Translations under genes and position numbers: made by a program
Notes under the pieces: model-generated
Database searches by the model: none
Seen by the model: only the letters and a program-made list of their open reading frames with translations
What the model was told of the DNA's origin: nothing
Shown here: piece by piece, positions 17,472 to 27,217 of the stretch
How positions within the stretch are numbered: the stretch's first letter is position 1
How the letters are laid out: each line of letters begins with the position of its first letter
From: Nitrosomonas ureae
GTDB lineage: Bacteria > Pseudomonadota > Gammaproteobacteria > Burkholderiales > Nitrosomonadaceae
Reading direction: 5' to 3'
DNA length: 64,000 bases
NCBI RefSeq assembly: GCF_900206265.1
Contig: NZ_LT907782.1
Location: forward strand, 2,542,001 to 2,606,000

Positions 17472-19180
17472 AAGCCAAGCGATGGGCTGGGGTAATAGCG
17501 GGGCTGTTAGGAGCTATGCTGATAGGAACGGCGCATGCGAACATACTGAGTGTTCCGGACGAATTGTATGAAGCATTGAAGCTGGATCGTGAGAAAGCGA
17601 CACCGAAAGAAGTATACGAAGCGGTGGTGAAGCGCTACAAGGATCCTGAGCAAGGAGCGGGTCGGGGAACATTGGCGCAATACTGGGAACCGATACCATA
17701 TGGAATATATTTGGATCCTGCGACATTTTACAAATCGCCGACCTCGAATAAAGAGATAGCGAGCCGGAAGGAATGTGTGGAATGTCATACGGACGAATCG
17801 CCGGTATGGGTGCAAGCATGGAAGCGCAGCACGCATGCGAATTTAGACAAAGTACGTAATTTGAAACCGGAAGATCCGACTTACTACAAGAAAGCCAAGC
17901 TGGAAGACGTAGAGAAGAATTTGCGCTCTTTGGGTAAGCTGGCGGAAGGCGAGAACCTGAAGGAAGTGGGGTGTATTGACTGTCACGTGGATGTTAATGC
18001 GAAAAAGAAAGCGGATCACACCAAAGACATTATTATGCCGACAGCGGATGTATGTGGTAAATGCCACTTGGCGGAATTTGTGGAGCGGGAATCGGAAAGA
18101 GACACGATGATTTGGCCGCACGGCCAATGGCCTGATGGACGCCCATCGCACGCATTGGATTATAAAGCCAACGTAGAAACCACTGTTTGGGCAGCGATGC
18201 CGCAACGCGAAGTAGCTGAAGGTTGTTCGATGTGTCATACGAATCAGAACAAATGTGACTCATGCCATACGCGCCATGAATTTTCAGCTGCGGAATCGCG
18301 TAAGCCGGAAGCGTGTGCCACTTGCCATAGTGGTGTGGATCACAACAACTGGGAAGCTTACTCCATGTCCAAGCACGGCAAGATGGTATCGATGCTGGGA
18401 GACAAATGGAACTGGGAAGTACAGTTGAAAGATGCCTATGAACTAGGTGGTCAAAATGCACCGACCTGTGCGGGATGTCACATGGAATACGAAGGCGAGT
18501 ATAGCCATAACATGGTAAGGAAGATTCGCTGGGCGAACTATCCGTTTGTTCCGGGAATAGCGGAAAATATTAATAGCGAATGGTCGGAAGCGCGTTTAGA
18601 CTCGTGGGTGGTTACCTGTACCAAATGTCACTCGGAGCGTTTTGCACGTTCATATTTAGAATTGATGGACAAAGGCACGCTGGAAGGATTGGCTAAGTAT
18701 CAGGAAGCTAATGAAATTGTGCATACACTGTATAAGGAAGGCTTATTGACAGGTCAAAAAACTAATCGTCCTGCCCCACCGGCACCGGAGAAAGAAGGCT
18801 ATGCATACTTTGCACAGTTGTTCTGGTCGAAAGGTAACAGTCCTGCGGCGATTGAGCTGAAAGTACTGGAAATGCACGAAAATGACCTGGCTAAGATGCA
18901 TGTAGGTTTGGCGCACGTAAATCCGGGTGGATGGACCTATACGGAAGGTTGGGGTCCGATTAACCGCGCGTATGTTGAAATTCAAGACGAAAATACTCGT
19001 ATTCGCGAGATGATTGCGCTGCAGGAACGGGTGAAGAATCTTGAATCGAAACGTACCAGTTTACTTGATCTGGATGGCACAGCTGAGAAGATCTCGCTGG
19101 GTGGTTTAGGTGGCGGCATGCTGCTGGCCGGGACACTGGCCTTGGCGGGTTGGCGTAAACGTAAGCAAAGTGAAGCTTGA
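17468..19180 (+). CDS. hao: Hydroxylamine oxidoreductase (octahaem, P460)
   Basis: Periplasmic enzyme that oxidises hydroxylamine, releasing electrons to cytochrome c554. The ATG used has a strong SD and gives 570 residues with a 24-residue signal peptide ending TAHA. Eight CxxCH motifs are seen in order: CVECH, CIDCH, CGKCH, CSMCH, CDSCH, CATCH, CAGCH and CTKCH. Tyr491 of the precursor, in [10 protein letters not shown], falls at mature position 467, the known tyrosine that cross-links the P460 haem of the neighbouring subunit. A C-terminal hydrophobic anchor ([15 protein letters not shown]) ends in RKRK. Reading from the ATG at 17408 would add a charged 20-residue block in front of the signal peptide and is rejected. 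Confidence 0.98.
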   Translation: MKAKRWAGVIAGLLGAMLIGTAHANILSVPDELYEALKLDREKATPKEVYEAVVKRYKDPEQGAGRGTLAQYWEPIPYGIYLDPATFYKSPTSNKEIASRKECVECHTDESPVWVQAWKRSTHANLDKVRNLKPEDPTYYKKAKLEDVEKNLRSLGKLAEGENLKEVGCIDCHVDVNAKKKADHTKDIIMPTADVCGKCHLAEFVERESERDTMIWPHGQWPDGRPSHALDYKANVETTVWAAMPQREVAEGCSMCHTNQNKCDSCHTRHEFSAAESRKPEACATCHSGVDHNNWEAYSMSKHGKMVSMLGDKWNWEVQLKDAYELGGQNAPTCAGCHMEYEGEYSHNMVRKIRWANYPFVPGIAENINSEWSEARLDSWVVTCTKCHSERFARSYLELMDKGTLEGLAKYQEANEIVHTLYKEGLLTGQKTNRPAPPAPEKEGYAYFAQLFWSKGNSPAAIELKVLEMHENDLAKMHVGLAHVNPGGWTYTEGWGPINRAYVEIQDENTRIREMIALQERVKNLESKRTSLLDLDGTAEKISLGGLGGGMLLAGTLALAGWRKRKQSEA

Positions 19181-20208
19181 TAGGCGCTGATACGACAGAC
19201 CGCACCACCCAGGTGGTGCGGTCAGGAGACAGGCTCCTCCCGTCATTAGGAATTTTTCTGGTGGCTGGAGGATTACTTTTATTGGGCTGGTTTGTGTATC
19301 TTTGGTTTAAGCCGATACCGGCTCCCTATCAATATCAATTGGTAGAAGAAGGCGACAGCAGCAAGTTTGGTAAAATAGATCTGACAGGTTGGCCGGATTT
19401 AAAGCTTGGTCAATACAAAGTACAAGCTGACGGGGTAGGCAAGCCGATCGCTGAATTCATTGTTGCGAGGCAGAATGATGGGGCGCCGGTACTGATCTAT
19501 TGGAAGAATAGCACCAATGAAGTGCTTTACAATTTTGACAGAAAGCCATCGGAGCTTACTATTCTGGCTGAAGCGATCAGGAAGTACGCCCCGAAAGATG
19601 CGCTGATACTATCCTGGTGGGATACCTCGCGGCAAATCAAACTGCTTACAGGGCACGACACATTTTTTACCCATCACCTGAACGAACCCCTCATGATACC
19701 GGCTCCTTGGCTGGAGCACAGCAAAGAGATTCAGGCCTATGAAAAACAATTCTGGCAAAGCAATGCGAACTCGGCGGAATTGGATCGATTTAAACACTTT
19801 AGTCAGGCATTGGCGGCACCGGCGGAAGACGGCATTAAGCAACTGCGGCAACTGATTGGTTCCGATCGTGAGACCTATCTGATTGTACACGTGACTGATC
19901 TCTATAAACTGGGGCTCATGTACCCTGAAAGTATAGGTGTTGCCTATCAGAATTTTCCGATGACGGGAAACATGCATGGCATGATCAATCAAATGAAAGT
20001 ACAAGTTAAGGAAAATAATTTTGACACCTATACGTTGCAATCGGTTTCAGACAATGAGATCAGAGTATTTTTTCTGAGCGATGAAGAAAGCAGTCAAACA
20101 TTGTTGGCAAGAATGCTGCCATTTGTTGATAAGACCGCGCCGACGGAACTGGATTTGGCGCAACTGATCTACCAACAAGGGGGTTATTGGGTATATAAGC
20201 TACCTTAA
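19177..20208 (+). CDS. haoB: HaoB, membrane protein of the hao cluster
   Basis: The 343-residue protein directly downstream of hao, overlapping its stop codon by four bases (TTGA). A single N-terminal membrane helix (about residues 23-46, [23 protein letters not shown]) anchors a soluble periplasmic part without CxxCH motifs. In known ammonia oxidisers the gene between hao and cycA is haoB, a conserved protein of unclear function. The TTG start has no clear SD, and the 26-nt hairpin at 19198-19223 lies inside the first codons, so the true start could be further on. Translation is probably coupled to hao. Confidence 0.85.
   Translation: MIGADTTDRTTQVVRSGDRLLPSLGIFLVAGGLLLLGWFVYLWFKPIPAPYQYQLVEEGDSSKFGKIDLTGWPDLKLGQYKVQADGVGKPIAEFIVARQNDGAPVLIYWKNSTNEVLYNFDRKPSELTILAEAIRKYAPKDALILSWWDTSRQIKLLTGHDTFFTHHLNEPLMIPAPWLEHSKEIQAYEKQFWQSNANSAELDRFKHFSQALAAPAEDGIKQLRQLIGSDRETYLIVHVTDLYKLGLMYPESIGVAYQNFPMTGNMHGMINQMKVQVKENNFDTYTLQSVSDNEIRVFFLSDEESSQTLLARMLPFVDKTAPTELDLAQLIYQQGGYWVYKLP
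19198..19223 (+). repeat. Strong perfect inverted repeat at the hao/haoB junction
   Basis: Arms GACCGCACCACC (19198-19209) and GGTGGTGCGGTC (19212-19223) are perfectly complementary around a central CA, giving in RNA an 11-pair GC-rich stem with a four-base loop. It starts 18 bases after the hao stop. No T-tract follows, so it does not look like a simple intrinsic terminator. A processing, stability or attenuation element that makes hao mRNA more abundant than the downstream genes is an inference. Confidence 0.75.
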
Positions 20209-20334
20209 GAACAGAAAAATGACCTTGAGCGATATAAAACCCTCAAAGTGGGCACATAATCATTTACACAAAACGATGATAGCGTACAATACGAACCCAT
20301 CAAATTTGAATTAAAAAAGTATAAAGGAGGAGAG

Positions 20335-21057
20335 ATGAAATACCCGATAACCTATATATTGGCCATATTGGCGATGGCTGCATTTTTCTCGGGCACGGTG
20401 TTGGCGGCGGATTTTGAAGGTCGCACGAAATGTAGTTCGTGCCACAAATCGCAAGCCAAATCATGGAATGACACGGCACATGCCAAAGCGATGGAATCGT
20501 TAAAGCCGGGCACACGCAAGGAAGCCAAGATAAAAGCGAAGCTGGATCCGGATAAAGACTACACGCAAGACAAGGACTGTGTAGGTTGTCATGTTGATGG
20601 ATGGGGCAAGAAAGGTGGCTATACGGTAGAAGCACCGAAGAAGCCGCTAGCGGCAGTTGGTTGTGAATCCTGTCATGGTCCTGGGAAGAGCTATCGAGGA
20701 GATCACCGTAAGGGAGGGCAGGCCTTTGAAAGCAAAGGGACTACCATGCAACGCAAGGTATTGGCAGACAAAGGTCAAGATTTTCATTTTGAAGAAGCTT
20801 GCAGTGCTTGCCATTTAAACTACGAAGGTTCACCGTGGAAAGGTGCGAAAGCTCCGTATACACCATTCACTCCGGAAGTTGATGCGAAATATACATTTGA
20901 TTTTGACAAGATGGTGAAGGATGTCAAAGCGATGCATGAGCATTACAAGCTTGATGGTACATTCGTAGGGGAACCCAAATTCAAGTTTCATGATGAATTC
21001 CAAGCGAATGCCAAAGAGAAAGTGGCAGATAAAAAAGATAAAAAAGGAAAAGACTGA
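20335..21057 (+). CDS. cycA: Cytochrome c554 (tetrahaem)
   Basis: Periplasmic tetrahaem electron carrier that accepts electrons from HAO. A signal peptide (residues 1-25, ending VLAA) precedes four haem motifs: CSSCH, CVGCH, CESCH and CSACH. The 240-residue precursor has a Lys-rich C-terminus (KEKVADKKDKKGKD). A perfect SD (AAAGGAGGAGAG) stands before the ATG, suggesting strong independent translation. It is 126 bp after haoB and its TGA overlaps the cycB ATG by one base, so the two are translationally coupled. The assignment rests on both sequence and position. Confidence 0.96.
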   Translation: MKYPITYILAILAMAAFFSGTVLAADFEGRTKCSSCHKSQAKSWNDTAHAKAMESLKPGTRKEAKIKAKLDPDKDYTQDKDCVGCHVDGWGKKGGYTVEAPKKPLAAVGCESCHGPGKSYRGDHRKGGQAFESKGTTMQRKVLADKGQDFHFEEACSACHLNYEGSPWKGAKAPYTPFTPEVDAKYTFDFDKMVKDVKAMHEHYKLDGTFVGEPKFKFHDEFQANAKEKVADKKDKKGKD

Positions 21058-21749
21058 TGAGCGGCTTACAGAAAGGTGCGATAGGGACACTACTGACAGG
21101 CGGGTTATTGGGGATATTGCTGGTAGCGGTGGTATTTGGAGGAGAAGCGGCGCTATCTACCGAAGAGTTCTGTACCAGTTGCCATTCGATGACTTATACG
21201 CAGACGGAACTCAAAGAATCGACTCATTATGGGGCATTAGGAGTCAATCCCGGTTGTAAGGACTGTCATATACCGCAAGGATTCAAGAATTTTCATTTAG
21301 CGTTATATACGCATGCGGTGGATGGTGCGAGAGAGCTTTATTTGGAATTGGTTAATGATTATTCGACGTTGGAGAAGTTTAATGAGCGTCGGCTGATTAT
21401 GGCGCATGATGCACGGATGAACTTGAAGAAATGGGACAGTGTTACCTGCCGTGACTGTCATAGGGATCCGAATCCGCCTGGGGCGGATGCACAGGAAGCG
21501 CACAAGAAGATGAAGACGGAAGGAGCGACGTGTATAGACTGTCATCAGAATTTGGTGCATGAGGAAGTACCGATGACGGATCTGAATGCAAGTTTGGCTG
21601 CGGGCAAGATGGTATTGAAGCCGGACGAAGACGAAGAAGATGAGGATGACGAAGAAGAAGATGAGGACGATGAAGAAGAGGACAGTGCTAGTGATGTAAC
21701 CGCAAACGAAGAGGATGATGACGAAGAAGATGAGGATGATGACGAATAA
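21057..21749 (+). CDS. cycB: Cytochrome cM552 (tetrahaem NapC/NirT-type quinone reductase)
   Basis: Membrane-anchored tetrahaem cytochrome that passes electrons from c554 to the quinone pool. An N-terminal helix (about residues 11-31, GTLLTGGLLGILLVAVVFGG) is followed by the NapC-type start EEFCTSCHSM. Haem motifs are CTSCH, CKDCH, CRDCH and CIDCH. The C-terminal 45 residues are almost entirely Asp and Glu, an unusually acidic tail read from a GA-rich stretch at about 21625-21749. The tail could interact with the Lys-rich c554 C-terminus (inference). Overlaps cycA by one base. Confidence 0.95.
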   Translation: MSGLQKGAIGTLLTGGLLGILLVAVVFGGEAALSTEEFCTSCHSMTYTQTELKESTHYGALGVNPGCKDCHIPQGFKNFHLALYTHAVDGARELYLELVNDYSTLEKFNERRLIMAHDARMNLKKWDSVTCRDCHRDPNPPGADAQEAHKKMKTEGATCIDCHQNLVHEEVPMTDLNASLAAGKMVLKPDEDEEDEDDEEEDEDDEEEDSASDVTANEEDDDEEDEDDDE

Positions 21750-21941
21750 TTCCCTTTTTGATTAAGAGACATAGGCTTAAGAACTTTGACGATGACATAT
21801 CATATCTTCCAGAGGGGAGCTAGGTTTTAAACTGTCTCAAAAAGAAATATTCATTATGGTAGCTATTAATATTGCTACTACAAAAAGTAATTCTCGTCTT
21901 ATGTGAAATAATTCGGTATTAATAAGATTGTCCTGAAGTAG

Positions 21942-21970
21942 ATCAGCATTAATTATAGACTAATGCTGAT
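21942..21970. repeat. Inverted repeat between cycB and pstC
   Basis: ATCAGCATTA (21942-21951) and TAATGCTGAT (21961-21970) form a perfect ten-pair dyad around nine bases. It sits 74 bp upstream of the pstC start and 192 bp after cycB. It is AT-rich, with no clean T-tract directly after it, so it may be a protein-binding dyad or a weak terminator. It does not resemble a Pho box. The rest of the 294-bp gap shows nothing recognisable. Confidence 0.5.
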
Positions 21971-22043
21971 TAATAGTTGAATTTTGTTTATCAGTTAACA
22001 ACTCTCTTACTATAATGCTTCAATTTATAGAAGGGCTTTTACT

Positions 22044-22976
22044 GTGGCAGAAGAGTCACAAAATAAATTGGTTTATGCGGGAAAACTTGGATATAGCTTT
22101 CGTCGGCATTTGCATGAAAGATTTATAGAATCATTTTTATTCTTATCAGCGATTCTTTCGGTTGCAATTATGCTTGCAATCATTGTGATGCTTCTGAAAG
22201 AGTCGGTAATATTTTTTCGGCAGGTATCCATTTGGGATTTCTTGACGGATACGCAGTGGACGCCGTTATTTGATGATGCGCATTATGGAATACTACCGTT
22301 AATCTCTGGAACGATAGTAAGTTCTCTAATAGCGTTGCTGGTTGCGCTTCCTATGGGTACCATAATTGCCATATATCTTTCTGAATTTGCGCCATTTTCT
22401 GTGCGTGAAATTGCAAAACCTTTCCTCGAATTATTGGGTGGTGTGCCGACAGTTGTTTACGGATATTTTGCACTATTATTTGTAACCCCATTATTGCAAA
22501 TTATTTTCCCGGAATTGCCAGGTTTTAATTTACTGTCTGCTGGATTAGTAATGGGAATAATGATTATTCCATATGTAAGTTCAATGACTGAGGATGCTAT
22601 GCGCGCCGTTCCAATGAATCTGCGTGAAGGTTCTTACGCCATGGGTGCTACACGTTTTCAGACATCCATTCGCGTAGTTATGCCAGCAGCATTTTCTGGT
22701 ATAGCGGCTGCATATATTTTAGGTATATCGCGTGCTGTTGGTGAAACAATGGTAGTGGCGATTGCCGCCGGAATGCAGCCGAATTTGACATGGAATCCAA
22801 TGGAACCAGCGGCAACTATTACGGCTTATATCGTTCAAGTAAGTTTAGGAGATCTGCCACATGGAAGTATCGGTTACCAAACTATATTTGCTGCTGGCTT
22901 GACTCTACTGTTAATAACGCTCGTATTCAATATTATTGGACATTTGCTGCGGAAACGATATCGCGAAATTTATTGA
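22044..22976 (+). CDS. pstC: Phosphate ABC transporter permease PstC
   Basis: A 310-residue inner-membrane protein with six hydrophobic segments. The inner-membrane-component loop EGSYAMGATRFQTSIRVVMPAA and LLGGVPTVVYGYFALLF are PstC hallmarks; ISRAVGETMVVAIAAGMQPN is also conserved. GTG start with AGAAGGG upstream. It heads a pstC-pstA-pstB run. The phosphate-binding protein gene pstS, which normally comes first, is absent here, as is phoU. Confidence 0.95.
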   Translation: MAEESQNKLVYAGKLGYSFRRHLHERFIESFLFLSAILSVAIMLAIIVMLLKESVIFFRQVSIWDFLTDTQWTPLFDDAHYGILPLISGTIVSSLIALLVALPMGTIIAIYLSEFAPFSVREIAKPFLELLGGVPTVVYGYFALLFVTPLLQIIFPELPGFNLLSAGLVMGIMIIPYVSSMTEDAMRAVPMNLREGSYAMGATRFQTSIRVVMPAAFSGIAAAYILGISRAVGETMVVAIAAGMQPNLTWNPMEPAATITAYIVQVSLGDLPHGSIGYQTIFAAGLTLLLITLVFNIIGHLLRKRYREIY

Positions 22977-23055
22977 TGAATTGGAGACGATTTTGATTAT
23001 TAGCGCTTTGTTGCAATAAATAATTTCTTAAGATGTTTGCTAGTGGAAGCATACA

Positions 23056-23982
23056 ATGAAAAGTGGGAAAGGTCTTGAAGAAATTAGAAAAATCATTAGC
23101 CTACATAAAAGATGGGATTTGATTTTCATGATCACTGGCATTATTGCGTTAATGATAGCGATAATGACTTTTATTGCCTTATTTGCGCATATGCTGATCG
23201 ATGGTTTGCCGCGTTTATCTTGGGAGTTTTTTACATCATTTCCATCACGACGCCCAGAGTCTGCCGGGATCCTATCTGCTTGGGTTGGTACCACTTTGGT
23301 TATGCTCGTAACGGCAGTAGCTGCGGTGCCATTGGGTATAGGGTCGGGCATATACTTGGAAGAATACGCCCCACGGAATTTGTTGACCGAGATCATTGAG
23401 ATTAATGTCACCAATTTGGCGGGTGTACCTTCAATCATATATGGTTTGCTTGCATTGGGATTGTTTGTGTATCAATTAGGTTTCGGGCAGAGTATTTTGG
23501 CAGCTGGGTTAGCTTTAGCGCTATTGATTCTACCGGTTGTTATTGTAGCTACACGCGAGGCGATACGATCAATTCCCATTACTATACGAGAGGGGGCTTA
23601 TGCATTAGGCGCAACCAAGTGGCAAACAGTTTCGGATCATTTATTGCCATACTCAGCCGCAGGAATTCTAACAGGAATTATTATTGGCTTGGCCCGAGCA
23701 ATTGGTGAAACTGCTCCTATTATTACGATTGGAGCATTGACGTTTATAGCTTTTTTGCCTCCGTCTCCAGTAAAGAATGAATTTCCATTTGTATCATTTG
23801 AGTGGCTCACGGCTCCTTTTACTGTGATGCCAATACAAATGTTTAACTGGGTGTCACGACCGGAGGAAGCTTTTCAGTTGAATGCGGCTGCAGCGGGTTT
23901 GGTGTTGGTTGTTATGACTCTTGCCATGAATGGGTTGGCGATTTATTTACGCTACAGAATGCGGAAAAACATTAAGTGGTAA
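23056..23982 (+). CDS. pstA: Phosphate ABC transporter permease PstA
   Basis: A 308-residue membrane protein. [18 protein letters not shown] and the permease loop [23 protein letters not shown] match PstA, as does [17 protein letters not shown]. It forms the membrane channel with PstC. Spacing from pstC is 79 bp; its stop is one base before the pstB start, so pstA and pstB are tightly coupled. Confidence 0.95.
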   Translation: MKSGKGLEEIRKIISLHKRWDLIFMITGIIALMIAIMTFIALFAHMLIDGLPRLSWEFFTSFPSRRPESAGILSAWVGTTLVMLVTAVAAVPLGIGSGIYLEEYAPRNLLTEIIEINVTNLAGVPSIIYGLLALGLFVYQLGFGQSILAAGLALALLILPVVIVATREAIRSIPITIREGAYALGATKWQTVSDHLLPYSAAGILTGIIIGLARAIGETAPIITIGALTFIAFLPPSPVKNEFPFVSFEWLTAPFTVMPIQMFNWVSRPEEAFQLNAAAAGLVLVVMTLAMNGLAIYLRYRMRKNIKW

Positions 23983-23983
23983 A

Positions 23984-24778
23984 ATGATGCATATACAGAA
24001 AGAAATTGCAGAGTCTGCTCAATATAAATCTGAAGTAAAGAACCTCAGCTTTTACTATGGAGAATTTAATGCGCTTAAGAATATTGATATGGTGTTGCAC
24101 GATAAAAAGATTACAGCACTGATTGGGCCATCTGGATGCGGTAAGTCGACATTCTTGAGGTGTTTTAATCGTATGCATGATCTGTATCCAGGAAATCGCT
24201 ATGACGGTGAGATAATTTTGTACCCTGATGATGTAAATATTTTAGCCTCGATTGTTGATCCGATTGAAGTAAGGATGAGGATAAGTATGGTGTTTCAAAA
24301 GCCAAATCCATTTCCTAAATCAATTTATGAGAATGTGGCTTATGGATTGCGTGTGAGAGGGATTAAACAGCGGGCAATTCTAGATGAAAAAGTAGAGATA
24401 GCTTTACGCAATTCGGCGTTATGGGATGAAGTCAAAGATCGTTTACACGATCTTGCTTTTAATCTTTCAGGGGGACAGCAGCAGAGACTTTGTATTGCTC
24501 GTGCGTTAGCAACAGATCCAGAGATTTTGCTATTTGACGAACCAACCTCTGCACTTGATCCAATAGCGACGGCTAGTATTGAAGAATTGATTACCGACTT
24601 AAAGACTAAAGTCACTATACTCATCGTTACTCACAATATGCAGCAAGCAGCGAGAGTATCGGATTATACTGCTTATATGTATTTAGGTGAGTTAATTGAG
24701 TTTAATGTAACAGATACAATATTTATTAAGCCTAAAAACAAGCAAACTGAAGATTATATTACTGGTCGTTTTGGTTAA
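23984..24778 (+). CDS. pstB: Phosphate ABC transporter ATP-binding protein PstB
   Basis: The 264-residue ATPase powers phosphate uptake through PstCA. Walker A is [17 protein letters not shown], the signature is LSGGQQQRL and Walker B is [32 protein letters not shown] is the PstB-specific Q-loop block. Two adjacent ATG codons (23984 and 23987) are possible starts; the first is used. It ends the pst run; the 242 bp that follow show only the tpiA promoter candidate. Confidence 0.96.
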   Translation: MMHIQKEIAESAQYKSEVKNLSFYYGEFNALKNIDMVLHDKKITALIGPSGCGKSTFLRCFNRMHDLYPGNRYDGEIILYPDDVNILASIVDPIEVRMRISMVFQKPNPFPKSIYENVAYGLRVRGIKQRAILDEKVEIALRNSALWDEVKDRLHDLAFNLSGGQQQRLCIARALATDPEILLFDEPTSALDPIATASIEELITDLKTKVTILIVTHNMQQAARVSDYTAYMYLGELIEFNVTDTIFIKPKNKQTEDYITGRFG

Positions 24779-24958
24779 TGAATAGCAATTGTCTATAAAT
24801 AATCAATCGATTTTTTTAATTTCTTGCAGGTTTAATTCCTCGCTTCAGAGATATTTTTCTATCTAAGTTGCGCATGCAGCACTTAATTTTGTTACGAGTC
24901 AGATAAAAATCTGCATAATGCAGGGAATGATTATATGAACGGCGCTGATGTTGCGTAA

Positions 24959-24987
24959 TTGACTTGATAAAGAATCAAGGGTAGCAT
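24959..24987 (+). promoter_or_regulatory. Predicted sigma-70 promoter of tpiA
   Basis: TTGACT (24959-24964), a 17-base spacer and TAGCAT (24982-24987) lie 34 bp before the tpiA ATG. Both hexamers are moderate matches with ideal spacing. It could drive tpiA-secG, possibly reading on through tRNA-Leu into nuo, since no terminator was seen between them. Confidence 0.45.
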
Positions 24988-25020
24988 CGCCCATTTTGGA
25001 AAGTCGGAGTTAGAAGCAAG

Positions 25021-25776
25021 ATGCGTAAAAAGATGGTTGTTGGTAATTGGAAGATGCATGGTAATTTGTTAGAGAATAAACAGCTACTTGATACGATAAC
25101 CTCTAGTTTAGATGGATTGCACGAAGATCTTATTGCAGTTTGTGTGCCTTACCTCTATCTACCGTCTGTACAAAACCAATTACAGCACTCGGGAATTGCA
25201 TGGGGCGCTCAGAACGTGAGTCAATTTGAAAAGGGTGCGTACACAGGAGAAGTTTCAGCGCTAATGTTGAGTGATTTTCGGTGCCAATATGTTATTGTAG
25301 GTCATTCGGAAAGAAGAATGCTCTTTGGTGAAGGCAATGATGTGGTCGCAGAAAAATTTGTGGCAGCTCAACACGCAGGAATAATTCCAATTTTATGCGT
25401 CGGAGAAACACTGGAGCAACGTGAAGCTAACAATACTGAGCAAGTCATTGAGCAACAATTAATGTCAGTCATTAATTTGGCAGGAATCGAGTCGTTTAAC
25501 AAAGCTGTAATTGCTTATGAACCGGTCTGGGCTATTGGAACTGGTATGACTGCATTGCCAGAACAAGCGCAAGATGTGCATGCATTCATTAGGGAAGGCT
25601 TAGCTAAGCAGAATTCAAATGTGGCAGAGCAGGTGGTTATTCTCTACGGGGGGAGCGTCAAAAGTAATAATGCCTCTGAGCTATTTGCTATGTCAGATAT
25701 CGATGGTGGCTTAATAGGTGGCGCTTCGCTCATTGCAAATGATTTCATAGCAATTTGTCGCGCATTACGTCATTAA
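25021..25776 (+). CDS. tpiA: Triosephosphate isomerase
   Basis: Interconverts dihydroxyacetone phosphate and glyceraldehyde-3-phosphate. Substrate-binding Asn9/Lys11 in VGNWKMHGN, catalytic His95 in VGHSERR and Glu167 in AYEPVWAIGTG are all visible, as is the phosphate loop LYGGSVKSNN. Length 251 is standard. In many proteobacteria tpiA is followed by secG, a leucine tRNA and the nuo operon, and that order is kept here. Confidence 0.97.
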   Translation: MRKKMVVGNWKMHGNLLENKQLLDTITSSLDGLHEDLIAVCVPYLYLPSVQNQLQHSGIAWGAQNVSQFEKGAYTGEVSALMLSDFRCQYVIVGHSERRMLFGEGNDVVAEKFVAAQHAGIIPILCVGETLEQREANNTEQVIEQQLMSVINLAGIESFNKAVIAYEPVWAIGTGMTALPEQAQDVHAFIREGLAKQNSNVAEQVVILYGGSVKSNNASELFAMSDIDGGLIGGASLIANDFIAICRALRH

Positions 25777-25794
25777 AATTTTTGGAGTATAACG

Positions 25795-26178
25795 TTGGAA
25801 ATCTTGGTTTGGGTCGCGCATGTTTCGCTAGCGATCGTATTAATAGTTTTGGTATTATTGCAGCATGGTAAAGGCGCAGATATGGGAGCTGCATTTGGTA
25901 GTGGTTCAGCCGGCAGCTTGTTTGGAGCGAGTGGTTCAGCTACTTTTTTAAGTCGTGCTACAAGCTTTGTTGCGGCAATGTTTTTTGTCACAAGCTTGAG
26001 CTTAACTTATTTTTCAATGAATCAAACCTCGGGCGGTGTAATGAGTAGTATCATGGATGGTTTGGACGAGACTGGGAGTGCTGCAGTGACAGAAATAAAT
26101 GGATCATCGACTTCTGTGCTTGATCACACTATGTTTGAAGATGATGACAGTTCAATAGTTAACAAAATACCTGAGTAA
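25795..26178 (+). CDS. secG: Preprotein translocase subunit SecG
   Basis: A 127-residue protein with two membrane helices flanking the SecG loop: VLLQHGKGADMGAAFGSGSAGSLFGASGS is the diagnostic block, read here between residues 19 and 47. Part of SecYEG in the inner membrane. TTG start with GGAG ten bases upstream, 18 bp after tpiA. The C-terminal third is acidic and poorly conserved, as usual in SecG. Confidence 0.94.
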   Translation: MEILVWVAHVSLAIVLIVLVLLQHGKGADMGAAFGSGSAGSLFGASGSATFLSRATSFVAAMFFVTSLSLTYFSMNQTSGGVMSSIMDGLDETGSAAVTEINGSSTSVLDHTMFEDDDSSIVNKIPE

Positions 26179-26236
26179 CACTTCGACGCTAAAGTTAGTG
26201 TAGAAGCTTGATGATAAGATAGAGCATGGTTTTGCC

Positions 26237-26321
26237 GCCGATGTGGTGGAATTGGTAGACACGCCGTCTTGAGGGGGCGGTGGCGAAAGCTGTGCGAGTT
26301 CGAGTCTCGCCGTCGGCACCA
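26237..26321 (+). tRNA. tRNA-Leu (anticodon GAG)
   Basis: A class II tRNA of 85 nt including an encoded CCA. The acceptor arms GCCGATG and CGTCGGC pair with one G-U. The anticodon stem CCGTC/GGCGG encloses loop TTGAGGG, giving GAG. The variable arm is long, as leucine tRNAs require, and GTTCGAGTC forms the T loop. Its place between secG and nuoA is conserved in many proteobacteria. Confidence 0.97.
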
Positions 26322-26367
26322 TGTGTGTATGTAGTCGATTTATTTAAATTCTAACTAATAAATTAAG

Positions 26368-26724
26368 ATGCTTGAGAACTATTTTCCGATACTATTGTTT
26401 CTTATTGTTGGTTTTATGGTAGGAGTTGTACCAATGCTTTGCGGATGGCTACTTGCGCCCAACAATCCAGATAGTGAAAAGCTTTCGCCTTATGAATGCG
26501 GATTTGAGGCTTTTGAAGATGCGCGGATGAAATTTGATGTGCGTTATTATTTGGTGGCAATATTGTTTATTTTATTTGATCTGGAAATTGCGTTTCTTTT
26601 CCCATGGGCGATTGTGCTAGATGAAATTGGATTGTTTGGATTTGTTGCAATGATGGTTTTTCTAAGCATCTTGGTGGTAGGATTTGTTTACGAATGGATG
26701 AAAGGTGCGTTAGAGTGGGATTAA
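26368..26724 (+). CDS. nuoA: NADH-quinone oxidoreductase subunit A
   Basis: A 118-residue membrane subunit with three helices. The block [35 protein letters not shown] contains the NuoA-specific cysteine loop and acidic membrane residues (read at about residues 38-72). First gene of a complete nuoA-N operon, four bases before nuoB. In ammonia oxidisers complex I is believed to run in reverse, using proton-motive force and quinol to reduce NAD. Confidence 0.96.
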   Translation: MLENYFPILLFLIVGFMVGVVPMLCGWLLAPNNPDSEKLSPYECGFEAFEDARMKFDVRYYLVAILFILFDLEIAFLFPWAIVLDEIGLFGFVAMMVFLSILVVGFVYEWMKGALEWD

Positions 26725-26728
26725 TGTT

Positions 26729-27205
26729 ATGGGTATAGAAGGAACGCTTGAAAAGGGTTTTATTACTACTAGTCTGGATTCGATTATTAATTGGGGGCGA
26801 ACCGGTTCTATGTGGCCAATGACCTTCGGGTTGGCATGTTGTGCGGTTGAAATGATGGAAACAGGAGCTTCTCGTTATGATCTTGATCGTTTTGGAATAG
26901 TATTTCGTCCAAGCCCTCGTCAATCGGATGTTATGATTGTTGCCGGAACGTTATGTAACAAAATGGCGCCTGCTTTACGCAAGGTCTACGATCAAATGGC
27001 TGAGCCCCGGTGGGTGATATCTATGGGGTCATGCGCGAATGGGGGCGGGTATTATCATTATTCTTACTCGGTAGTTCGTGGGTGTGATCGTATAGTACCG
27101 GTTGATATTTATGTGCCTGGTTGCCCACCAACAGCGGAAGCTTTGTTGTATGGCATCATTCAGCTACAGAATAAGATTAATCGTACTAACACAATCGCGC
27201 GCTAG
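26729..27205 (+). CDS. nuoB: NADH-quinone oxidoreductase subunit B (N2 cluster)
   Basis: A 158-residue peripheral subunit carrying the terminal 4Fe-4S cluster N2. Ligands are visible as the tandem Cys in [11 protein letters not shown] (about residues 36-37), Cys of MGSCANGGG (about 101) and Cys of VPGCPPTAE (about 131). It passes electrons to quinone at the interface with NuoD and NuoH. Confidence 0.97.
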   Translation: MGIEGTLEKGFITTSLDSIINWGRTGSMWPMTFGLACCAVEMMETGASRYDLDRFGIVFRPSPRQSDVMIVAGTLCNKMAPALRKVYDQMAEPRWVISMGSCANGGGYYHYSYSVVRGCDRIVPVDIYVPGCPPTAEALLYGIIQLQNKINRTNTIAR

Positions 27206-27217
27206 ATCCTAATTAGT

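Noticed and set aside
21545..21772. Minus-strand open frame rich in serine
   Set aside because: It is the reverse reading of the acidic GA-rich tail of cycB; serine runs arise from TCT/TCA/TCG codons opposite Asp/Glu codons.
21750..22043. Pho box before pstC
   Set aside because: Looked for the CTGTCAT-type repeats; no convincing pair with the right spacing was found.
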